The notes beneath the pieces are model-generated. The model worked only from the letters and a program-made list of their open reading frames with translations. It made no database searches and was not told the origin of the DNA. 64,000 bases of DNA from Tolypeutes matacus (taxonomy: Eukaryota > Chordata > Mammalia > Cingulata > Chlamyphoridae): the NCBI GenBank assembly GCA_026826555.1, contig JAKSZT010054334.1:33720081-33784080 (forward strand), read 5' to 3'. Shown one piece after another: positions 11,201 to 23,200 of this stretch. The translations under genes and the position numbers were made by a program. Position 1 is the stretch's first letter; each line of letters begins with the position of its first letter.

Positions 11201-14200
11201 GCACCTGAATAGCCAAAAGCTTTCTAAAAAAGAAGAGCAACATGGGAGGAATGTCACTGCCTGATCTTGAAACATATTACAAAGCTACCATGGTCAAAAC
11301 AGTATGGTACTGGCATAAAGATAAACACATTGATCAGTGGAATAGAATTGAGAACCCAGAAACATACCTTCACCTATACAGTCAACTGGCTTTTGACAAA
11401 CGTACCAAGCCCACACTAATGGGAAAAAACAGCTTCTTCAACAAATGGTGTTGGGAGAACTGGATATCTATAACCAAAAGAATAAATGAGGACCTCTATC
11501 TCACCCCCTATACAAGAATCAACTCAAAATGGATCAAAGATCTAAATATAAAAGCCAGGACCATAAAACTACTAGAAGAAAATGTAGGGAAACATCTTCA
11601 AGACCTTGTAGTAGGTGGTGGTTTCTTGGACCTTACACCCAAAGCACGTGCAACAAAAGAAAAAAATAGAAAAATGGGACCTCCTCAAAATTAAACACTT
11701 TTGCACCTCACAGGACTTTGTCAGAAGGGTGAAAAGGCAGCCAACTCAATGGGAAAAAATATTTGGAAATCACATATCTGATAAGGGTTTTATATCCAGG
11801 ATATATAAAGAGATGTTACAACTCAACAATAAAAAGACAAACGACCCAATTAAAAAATGGACAAAAGACTTGAATAGACATTTCTCCAAAGAAGAAATAC
11901 AAATGGCAAAAAAACACATGAAGAAATGCTCAATATCATTCATGATTAGGGAAATGTATATCAAAACTACGAGATATCATTTCACACCTATCAGAATGGC
12001 CACTATTAAAAAGACAGAGAACTACAAGTGTAGAGAGGATGTGGAGGGATAGGAACACTTCTTCACTGTCGGTGGGAATGCAGAATGGTACAGCCACTGT
12101 GGAGGACTGTTTGGCAGTTCTTAAAGAAGTTGAATATGGACTTGCCATGTGACCCTGTAATACCACTACTGGATATATGAGAACAGTGACACGAACAGAC
12201 ATCTGCACACCAATGTTCATAGCAACACTATTCACGATTGCCAAAAGTTGGAAACAACCCAGGTGTCCATCAACAGACAAATGGATAAACTGTGATCTAT
12301 TCACACGATGGAATATTATGCAGCTGTAAGAAGAAATGAAGTCATAAAGCATATGACAACATGGATGAACCTGGAGGCATTATGTTGAACGAAGCAAGCC
12401 AGACACAAAAGGACAAATACTATATGAATGTGTTACTACGAACCAAATATATTGTGTAACATATTGTTTGATTAAAAAAAAAATTTATATGTATCCATTA
12501 CATTTGAGAAAAGTATATATTTATTCATCTGCATTTACTTTTTAGTTTTTAATTGTTTATATTTTCAATTATCAAACGTACAAAATAAAGCAAAAAAAAA
12601 AAAAAAAAAAGGCTTTTTACGGCCATTACAGCCTCCTTCCCTAACATACTTGAAAGCAGGTCTGCAACCCATTACTGGGTCCAGGACCCAGATTTGAGTA
12701 ACTAACTCAGTCAATCATAAAGACCTGGAACAAGTTGAATGACTCAAAAAACAGCACTAGGAAGTGGATGTGGCTCAAACAGTTGAGTGTCTGCCTCCCA
12801 CACAGGATGTCCCGTGTTCAGTTTCTGGTGCCTCATAAAGAAGATAAACAAACAAAGAGCAGATATAGAGCAAACAAGCAAGCAATGAGCAAAAATAAAA
12901 AACAAGCAAGCAAACAACAAGAAAAAACAACAAGCAGACAGCAAACAAAAACAAATGAGCAGGGAGCTGAGGTGGCTCAAGCAATTGAGAGCCCACCTCC
13001 CCCATGGGTTCAGTTCTTGGCGCCTCCTAAAGAAAAAACAAACAGATAACAAGCAGACAACAAGCACAGACAATGAGCGCAAACAATGAGCAGACAAGGA
13101 AGCCATCTTGGGGGGTTGGGGGTGGGAACAGCAGTAACACACACCCTCCCACCAATAAATCACTACAAGAGAGGGAAAGTGAGCATCTGAGTAAACTCAC
13201 CATCCTAATCAGATGCCTAGACATCAGCAAAAAATTACAAGCCATACTAAGAAAATGGAAGAAATGGCCCAAGAAAAGGAAAATATCAAAATGCCAGGAG
13301 ACACAGGATTTTAGACAACTAATGAACGAGATTCACACAAATTTCCAAAATCAAATAAGTTGAAAGACAAACAGGAAGACACTAAATGAGCAAAAACAAG
13401 AATGTGAAACCTGAAGAGAAAAGCTTGAGCTCATGGGAATGAAAGAGACAAAGAGGAGATAAAAAACACATTAGAGGCATACAACAGCACACTCAAAATG
13501 ATAGAAGAAAGAATAAGTGATATAGAAGACAGCACAGCTAAAATTAATAGAAAAAAGAACAGAGAGAAAAGAACGAAAAAAATTAAGCAGAGGCCCAGGG
13601 AGTTGATGATAACACAAATGCAACAACATATATGTAATGAGAGTTCCAGAAGAAGAGAAGGGAAAAGGGGCAGAAAGTATTTGAGGAAATAATAGCTGAA
13701 AATTTCCCAACTCTCTGGGAGTGGGTGTAGCTCAGTTAGTTGAGTGCCTGCTTTCCACTATGAGATTCCAGGTTCCATCCCCAGTGCTGCCAAAAAAAAA
13801 AAAAAATTCCCAACTCTCATGAAGGAAATGAATTTATATGTCCAATAAGAGCAGCGTACCCCAATCAGAATAAATCCAAATAGACTTATTCTAAGACATA
13901 TACTACTCAGAAGGTCAAATGTCAAAGATAGAGAGAAAATTCTGAGAGTAGCAAGGAAGAAACAAACTATCACATACAAGGAACACCCAGGAAGACTTAG
14001 TGTGTATTTCTCATCAGAAACCATAGAAGGGAGGAGACAGTAGTGTGATACAATTAGGATACTGAAAGAGAAAAACTGCCAGCTGAGCATTATTTATCTG
14101 GCAAAATTGTCCTTCAAATACGGAGTTCAAAATATTCACAAAAAACATAGACCAAGAGAGTTCATAAAAAATGAATCCACCTTTGCAGGAAATATTAAAG

Positions 14201-17200
14201 GAAGGCTTATAGCCTGAAAGAAAAAAAAAGTAGAGAGAGGCTTGGCAGAGAGTGCAGATGGCAACAATAGCAGACAGGATAACCAAAAAAGTAAAAAGAC
14301 AGATAAAAATAAGATATGACATATGAAAAGCAAAGAATATGATGGTGGAAGTAAATAATGCTTTCACAGTAATATCATTGAATGTGAATGGATTGAACAC
14401 CCCAATCAAAAGATATACGCTGACAGAATGGTTTAAAAAAACATGAGCCATCCATATGCTGCCTACAAGAAACTCATCTTAGTACCAGGTACACAAATTG
14501 GCTGAAAGCAAAAGGTTAGAAAAGATAAGCCACACAAACACTACCCAAAATAGAGTAGAGATAGCTATAACAGTTTCAGAGAAAACAGACTTTAAATGCA
14601 AAAAAATCCTAAGATGTAGAGTAGGCCATTACATATTAATAAAAGGGGCAATCTACCGGTAAGAAATAATAGTCATAATTGTCTATGCACCTTACCAGGA
14701 TGCCCCAAAATACATGAGTCACAGTAGCAAAACTGAAGGGAGAAATAGACATTGCTACAATAATAGTTGGAGACTTCAACACACCACTCATATCATTAAC
14801 TAGAAATAGAAGATCAATAAAGAAACACAGAACTTGAACAGTATAACTGAGCTAAACCTAAAAAATATAGAGAGAATGTTGCACCCAAACTAAGTGGGTT
14901 ATACATTTTTCTCAAGTGCTGATGGATCTTTCTCCAGGACAAACTACATATAGGTCACAAGGCACATCTCAATAAATATAAAAAGATTGAAATTATATAA
15001 AGCACCTTCTCAGATCATAATGGAATGAAACTGAAAATCAACAAGACTGAAAAGGGGAAAAAAGCAACAAAGGAAAAAATAAATGGGACTTCCTCAAAAT
15101 TAAACACTTTTGCACCTCAAAGGACTGTGTCAAAAGGGTGAAAAGGCAGCCAACTCAATGGGGGAAATTTGAAAATCACATATCCAATAAGGGTTTTATA
15201 TCCATAATATATAGAGATGATACAACTCAGCAATAAAAAGATAAATGACCCAAATAACAATAGGCAAAAGACTTGAATAGACATTTGTCCAAAGAAGAAA
15301 TACCAATGGCAAAAAAAAAAAAAAAAACACATGGAAAAATGTTCAACATCACCAGCGATTAGGGCATTTTATCAAAGCTAAAATGAGATATCATTCCACA
15401 CCTATCAGACTGTCACTATTAAAAAGTTAGAAAACTTTAAGTGTTGGAACAGATGTGGAGAGACAGAAACGTTTATGCCCTGTTGGTGGGAATATAGAAT
15501 GGTACAGACACTGTGGAGGACTGTTTGGCAGTTCCTAAAGAAGTTGAATTTAGACTTGCCATGTGACCCAGCAATACCATTATTAGGTATATAGCCAGAA
15601 GAACTGAGAGCAGAGACACGAACAGACATCTGCACACCGATGTTCATAGTGGCATTATTCACAATTGCCAAAAGATGGAAACAACCTGTATGTCCATCAA
15701 CTGAAGAATGGATAAACAAACTGTGGTGTTTTCACACAATGGAATATAATGCAGCTATAAGAATAAATAAAGTCGTGAAGCATATGACAACATAGATGAA
15801 CCTGGAAGACATTATGTTGAGTGAAGTAAGCCAGACACAAAGGAAAATACTGTATGATTGTGCTACTATGAACTAAATATATTGTGTAATCTCATGGAGT
15901 TAAAAACTTGAATATGAGTCACTAGAAAATAGAATGAGGTTAGAAAGCTGAGGGTTAAAACTTGTGCAGAACTGGTAAAAAGGATGTGTGTTAATCTTTG
16001 GAAATGAATAGAAAAGGTGAAAGCATAACATAATGTTTGAAACTAGCAGTACTATTATATGGGTTTGACAGTGGTTTAAAGGGAAAGTCTAAGGTCATGT
16101 ATATTACTAAAAGGAAAGCTAAAATATGTAACATGGGACTGTATAGCATAGTAAAACCACATGTGAAATATGAATATGGGTAAAATTGCATATATAAGAC
16201 TTATTCTCTGAAGCTGAACAAATGTATTTTAATACTACAAGATGTTAATATCAGACAAAAACACACACACACATTTTGCTAAGTGAAAGAAACCAGACAC
16301 GAAGTACTACATATTGTATGATTCCATTTATATAAAGGTAAACATAAATTAATTTATAAAGTTGAAATTAGATTAATGGTTATGTAGAGGTAGGGAAAGA
16401 CTGATAGGGGGTCTGGGGATTTTCTTTTTGTAGTAATGAAATTGCTGTAAAAATTTTTGTGGTGATGAAAGCACAACATTCTGATTATACTAAAAGTCAG
16501 GGATCATACACTTTGGATAGATCATATGGTATGTGAATATGTCTCAATAAAACTGCTTAATGAATAAATAAATAATTGTGTAAGAATAGCCAGAAATAGC
16601 AACTATGTACAGCTGGGGAATAACAGAGAGATTGGGAAGTGAAGAATTTTCTTGTTTTTTTGTTTGCTTTTAAAGATTTATTTATTTCTCCCCACCACCT
16701 CATTGCTTGCACTTGCTACGCCTGTTGGTCTTCCTTGTTTCTTTAGGAGGCACTGGGAACTGAACCCAGGACCTCCAATGTGGGAAGGAGGTGCCTAATT
16801 GCTTAAGCCACCTCCATTCCCTGCTTTGCTGGTGGCTCACATTATGTTTTCCTTCTTGTGTCTCTTGTTGCATCATCTTGTTGCGTCATCTTGCTTCGCC
16901 TGCCCACTGCGTCAGCTCGCTGTCTTGCTTGTTTTCTTTCAGAGGCATCGGGAACCTCTGCTCCCTGCTTTGTTGAGTCTCTCATTATGCTTTTCTTCTT
17001 GTGTCTCTTGTTGCGTTAGCTTGCCATGCCTGCCTGTCGCGCCAGCTTGCTGTCTTCTTTAGGAGATATAAGAAACTGAACCACAGACCTCCCGTGTGGA
17101 AAGCAGGAGCTCAATTGCTTGAGCCACATCCACTTCACTTGTTTGTCTGTTTTTATTGTTATTATTGAAATAATGAAAATTAATAATGATTGAAGTGATA

Positions 17201-20200
17201 AATGCACAACTATGTGATTACATCAAATACCACTGATTGTACGTTTTGAATGAATTATATGCTTTATTAGTATGTATCAATAAAATTGATTTGTTTAAAA
17301 AAAGTTATTGGAAAGTGCTGCAGTAATCCTGATGTACCTAAGAAAAGCTGGTTATTCCCTTCAGAAAGCTGAAAAATATGTAATTCATTTTATAACAGTT
17401 TCTATGTAAAATATTTAGATATTTAGAATTTGGAGGAATAAACTTCTCTGAATAATAAAATTATGTACATAGTTAAAAAATAATTTTTTAAAAGCAATGA
17501 GAGTCCATTTATTTAACAAAATACAATGAATTCAGAACTAATAATTCCTTTTTCCTTCCAAAAAATAAATGGCCAATAAATATTTGGAAAGAGCTCAACA
17601 TAATTTATCAAAAATACAAAAATTAAAGCAGGAAGAGGCTCTTTTGTAATATACCATATTAGCAAACATCTAAAAGAATGACAATGCCAGTGTTTCTGGA
17701 TAGGTGAAAATTTCAATTGGAGGAAGTTTTTTTATTTTATGAAGAAACTTTGGCAATATTCGCCAAGAACTTTAAAAATTACCAAATTATTCCACTGCTA
17801 AAAAATTAACTTAAGGATTAGGTTAAGAAAGTAACCTTAGGATTACAACACAATGTATTCACAAGGATGATCATTAGTTTTGTGATAAAGAAAAGTTAGA
17901 AAAATTAGTTGGTTAGCAACAGTTTAAAACAAATTAAACATTCATGAAATGTATTATGTATAGTTATTCAAAATCATGTTTTCTGACAATAATAAATGAT
18001 TTAAATGACCTAGGAAAATACTAGCAATAAAATGCTTTGTGAACAAAGTAGGACAGAGAATTATATAGGAACATAAATGCATGTATGTGTATCATCCATA
18101 TGTATTTGTCCATAGTGTATACAAATAAAGGAAAGACCATTAAAATCTATAGTTTTTAGTTTCCAATTTTTTACTATGACTAGGATTTTTTATTTTGAAT
18201 AATTTTCAAAAAGTACTATAATTTTTTCAAGAAATTTACATAATACAAAAAACAATACCTGAATTTCCACATATTTATATTTACGTTAAAAACCTTATTC
18301 ATACATATATACCTTTACAAATTATGAATATCCCATTACCAAAGCCTAAACCTACAGGTCAGAAGGTATACAAAAACCCACTTGTCTCTGAAATTGCCAT
18401 CTTTAAAAAAAAAAATTTAAGTGTTTGATATCAATACTGCTAACAAAAATACTTGCATTTAACATTAAAGTGGAACTTTGCTGAGATATACAGCCTTTGA
18501 GGGTGTATCATTCCTTTTGTAAAAAAATCAGTTTCTAAATTTTATAAATTTAGTGGTCATTTAGAGCTTTATAGAATTAAAACACATAAAAAGAACCTCT
18601 TTAATAAATATTGATAGAATAAAAATTTAAACTAGATATTTTATTATGAGACATACCTGAGAGAGGTGTTTTTCCTATTTGAAATGCAACTGGTGAGAAA
18701 GCAGGTGAAGAAATAGGTGAAGGGCTGGCTATGCTTCCCAAACTGTATTTTTTTGCATTAGCCTGAATAGGACTAGAAGAAAACTGACCCTAGGGTTTAA
18801 AAAAAAAAATTATTTGGTTCTCTTCCTCAATACATATTTCACATTTAAAACCATTAATAAACTTCAAAACACATTTATAAACTAGAAATTGTTCAAAAGA
18901 ACCATCAAAGGCATCTTGTAAAACAAGGAGTGCAAAAATGATGGCTATGAAAAATTTTGAATTAGAAGACATTAGTTAAAATAGAATTGAACTGTTTGAA
19001 CAAACCATTAAATTTCATACTGAATACTTGATAATGAAAATTTTTAAAGAAATTATTTATACCATCAGATATTAATGTCAATCCAGTCATGTTACTCTGA
19101 GAATCTTACATAATTCAGTAAATACCTTATATTGATATTTGCTGAGACTCATGATAAATTTGGGCATCAAATATACCTCTAAATATAAAATAGGAGAGAC
19201 TGACCAAAAACATTCCTATGATTAATGACAATAGGTGAACTAGGTTAATCCTCATGTAATGTAAAACCCAAAAGACTACTATTCCTCATGAATGAATGAG
19301 CATCTATGTCTAAGTATATCTACAGCAAACTAACAAATCCAGTTAGTGTACTTCTTACCGAACTTGGTGTCTGAACAGGGCTCCTACACCGCACAGGAGA
19401 TAAATCTATTGAATAAAACACTTCAAGTGATGCTTGAGCACTATGAGGACTTCTGGGAGAAGCTGGAGATAAAGAGTCAGAGATACTTCCATTCCCATCT
19501 AAAAACAGCTTTCTTCTGAGAGATGAAGAACTGAGGTTTCCTGGAGATTGATCTGCAAATTCATCAGCTCGAAAATAGTCACCTATGTTTAATGTTAACA
19601 GAATAAAATGTAAAGCTAATCATTTTGAAAAGCAAATATAGTTCTATGTTAATCTAATATTTAAACACCAACATGAATATGTTAAAATTAAAAAAAAAAA
19701 AAAAAAAAAAAGGCAAAGTTTAATTGTAGGCATGATGCTTTAATCTTTAGGTACTGCCTTTTTATTTATTTTTTTTTGCGGTACCGGGGGCCAGGGATTG
19801 AACCCAGCACCTCCTATCTGGGAAGCCAGCACTCAAACACTGAGTCATATCGGCTTCCCTGAGTTGGTTTTATCATTTGTTTTGCTTCTTGTTTGGTTTT
19901 GTCTTTTCAGAAGGCACTGGGAACCAGACCAGGGACTTCCCATGTGGGAGGCAGGTGCTCAACTGCTTGAGCCACATTCGCTCCCTATTCCTTCTTTTTC
20001 GAGGGCTTCATTATTAGTATTAGGTACTACCAATAAGATGTGTCAATGAATAGCTGAGGTACAGTAAAATTCATTGTGATAATTCAGTTCATGTTAAAGA
20101 AAAGGAGATATTGTTCGGTAGTTTCTCCTGGCTTATTTAGAAAAAGGCATTACACCACATATTCCCATTTACAAAAAGTCAGCAAAACAAAATCTTTTTA

Positions 20201-23200
20201 GTTATTAAAAGTTTAAACAAATATAATATTTACCTAATACATTTTCTAAATTAAAATCCACAGGAAGAGACAGCAATGTCTGACAAGCAGCTGGAAGCAA
20301 GCAAATAAATACAAACATGGACAAATCAATCAAAGTATATTACAGCAACTTAGCATGCACAGCACAAGCTTCCATTTCCCCATGATATTCCAGCCAAACT
20401 GAATTATTTCAACTATGCATTTTATTACATATCATGACACCTTCTTATAAGCAGTTTCCCACACTCCCAAGCACACTGACCTAAACTCCTGATTGTAGAG
20501 CTGGCACTTAAGTCAAAAAGGAAACCAGCTTATATTTGAGGTAGATTTCCCAATATTAATAATTTTCAAAAGAATGCTTTCCAACACCAGGAATCACTAG
20601 ACATGCTATGAACAAGAAAATAACCCACTACTGCTATTTCTAAAACATGACTAGATGTATCTATTCTAATATACTTGTTTCTAAAAGTCCTTTTTCATAA
20701 TATAGTTATACAGCTCACTCTTTAAAAAATAAACAATTCCAAAGTAAAGTGTTACCACATGAACTGATTTAAAAATCAAATATAGCTTAATGTGGAACAT
20801 ACTTCTTTTCAGATTACGTTCATACTCACCATTGCTTTTCTCAGAATGAATAGTCAGCTTTCTTCCAAATGGAGAGTCACTGTTCATATTTATACCTATA
20901 AAACATTTTAAGAGAAGTCTTACTTTTTATTTTCTTCATTTATTTTAGGGTTACTTTTTCTAGAGTAAAAAATGAATAAAGTGGAAACTTTTAGTTTGTA
21001 ATATTTAAAAAATAAATGCTTGCATATATTAGTAATACTTTGGAATGTTTCTATTAGTTTTTTTTTTCTTTTTTAACCTTTAAGGGAGCACAAGAATAAA
21101 ACTAGGATTACCATAGCAAATAATGAGGTACCAAGTAATACTTTTTAAAGAAAGCATGGTAGTTCTCCATGACATTATCCTTAGAAGGTTAAGGATGAAA
21201 AGTTTGGTAATGGAGAATATTGATGGTAACAACATTTTGAACGTAATTAACACCATTGAATTATATATCTGAATGAAGTTAAGGTGGAAATTTTAGGTTG
21301 AATATATGTTACTTAAAAAAAAAAAAAAAAAAAAGGCTAAGGTTGCATTTTAGCCATCCTTAATGTCCTCAAACAGATCCTCTATTACAATGTCTATTTT
21401 AATGATAAATTGTCTGCATTGAAATGCTAGATTATTTCCACTCAACCTAAAACTTGATAAATGAAATCATGCTCAGTTTATTTCACAGAAGTAGTCAAAG
21501 GTTACATTTTTGCTCTTGATATTAATAGAAATCCAGGTATAAATAATTTTTTAAAAACCAAAAGTTAATGAGTAAAAATTAAGCTTCATAACTTGAAAAT
21601 CATCAGAGATTAAAAAAAAAAAAAAAAATGAATACAACAAAAATGATCAATATAAGCTAAATAAAAGGGAGCAAAAATGAAAAAGGAGACCAAAAAAAAA
21701 AAAAAAAACACAGAAAGCTTAAAATAAGGTGACAGAACAAATACTAGTAACCTAATAAATAGATTGATAGATATATGGGTGAGTGAGTAAGGGCGTGTGT
21801 AGCGATGAGTGAAAATCCCGTAGTAAAGACTAGGAGACGAAAAAAATAAAATTCTGGATTCAGATGCCTTATTTGCTGTGAGTAGCACAACCTTCTATAA
21901 GGCAAATGCAATTAGGTATTCCTTTGCCTAAAACCCTGAAATGCCCTTGGTCTTTAGGATGAAATCCAAACACCTTAATGGCTTAGAAGGACCTTCAAAC
22001 TTTCTCTTGCAAGGTTACTCTCCAAAAAAACATTATTTATTTAAATACCTTGAAAACACCAGGTTCTTTCTCATCTCTAGGTATGTCTCATATTCCTTCC
22101 TCTCTCCCTGTTCCACTACATCACTCAAGTCTCAGCTTAAATTTTATCTTCTAGAGCTTGCCTTCCCTGACCTCCTTAGGCTAGATTTCAAACCTATAGC
22201 ACTATAACAACTATTTTCAGTTTTATTGTGTTTCCTTGGTTGTTTCCCCTAGGAGAACTTCTTAAACAAGTTTAAGACCACAATCACAGCTGGGAAAATG
22301 GATGGATTTGATCACACCAAAATAAGAATTTCTATGCAACCAAGTCAAGAATAAACATAACAAATACAGAAAGAAAAAAAAAGAAAGAAGAACAAATATA
22401 ACATACATATGGCAATGGGTGATGATATTTGAAAAATGTTTAAAACCAATATAACTATAATGTACAAGATATCTTAGAAATTAACAAGAAGAAAAACAGA
22501 AACTCCAAACAGAAATATGATGATGGGCCATAAATAGAATTTAAAAAGCCATTAGCATATGAAGAAGAAATGAAAATTAAATCATTTAGAATGCCAAACA
22601 ACCTATTAGAAATGCCAAAATTTGAAAACTAGATAATGCCAATTGTTGTTTCAGGGACCTAAGAACACTTGGCATTGTTGAAGGCTGTGTAGTCTGCTGC
22701 GGCCATTCTAAAGAGTGTCTGACACTGCATGATCACATCCGGTAAACACATATCCTATAACTCAGAAATTCTCTACCTACATATATATCTTCTAAAGAAA
22801 TTTTCACATAAGTCCATAAATAAAAATACAGGGGAGCAGATGTAGTTCAGTGGTTGAGAACCTGCTTCCCATGTACAAGGTCCTGGGTTCAATTCTTGGT
22901 ACCTCCTAAAAATAAATGAATGAATGGGGATGTCTACTGAAGCCCTTTGATAATAGTGAGGAGTTGAAGGTATTCTTAGTATCACTGACAGAATGCAAGG
23001 TAAATGTGGTGGATAAATTACAAGCAGATTTAGAGGTTCACAGAGGTTCCAGCACCTTGGATAGGCTGGAAGGCTGTATTTAAAAAAATAAGAAGTAGAA
23101 TGTGATAAATAAGATGACATCATTTATTTAAATTAAAAAGACACACAAATATGCATATTTTTCCAAGAACATCTGCAAACAAAAAGATCCACATTAAACC

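Larger units (their letters stand above)
6538..12610 (+). mobile_element. Full-length but inactive LINE-1 (L1-A) nested in L1-B
   Basis: It begins ggacttctgggaaaacagg, like the start of L1-B, and ends in an A run to 12610 after aataaagc. The 5' UTR is about 1.1 kb with an internal duplication. ORF1 spans about 7646-8595: a coiled-coil half (to 7975) and an RNA-binding half (from about 8053) are separated by a 4-base loss and stop near 7976. ORF2 runs from about 8700: the endonuclease region is followed by reverse transcriptase, with [18 protein letters not shown] near 10335 and the FVDDM catalytic motif near 10742. It is split by several stops and shifts. The target repeat is short (aagaaaggc / aaaaaaggc). 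Both ORFs are broken, so it is not autonomous. Confidence 0.85.
5843..17488 (+). mobile_element. Older LINE-1 (L1-B), interrupted by a younger full-length LINE-1
   Basis: The outer direct repeat taaaagcaatgaaag at 5828-5842 is matched by taaaagcaatgagag at 17489-17503 (14 of 15). The element has its 5' UTR at 5843-6537, is interrupted by another L1 to about 12610, then continues with the end of the 5' UTR, a broken ORF1 (about 13180-14250), the start of ORF2 (about 14350-15060), a jump to the 3' end of ORF2 (from about 15080) and a long 3' UTR. SINEs lie at 12760-13126, 13716-13806 and 16668-17137. It is antisense to BORA, within intron 9. All frames are broken. Confidence 0.82.

Noticed and set aside
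20681..20887. A 68-codon frame starting [18 protein letters not shown] as a separate small gene.
   Set aside because: It is BORA exon 6 read through its donor into the intron.
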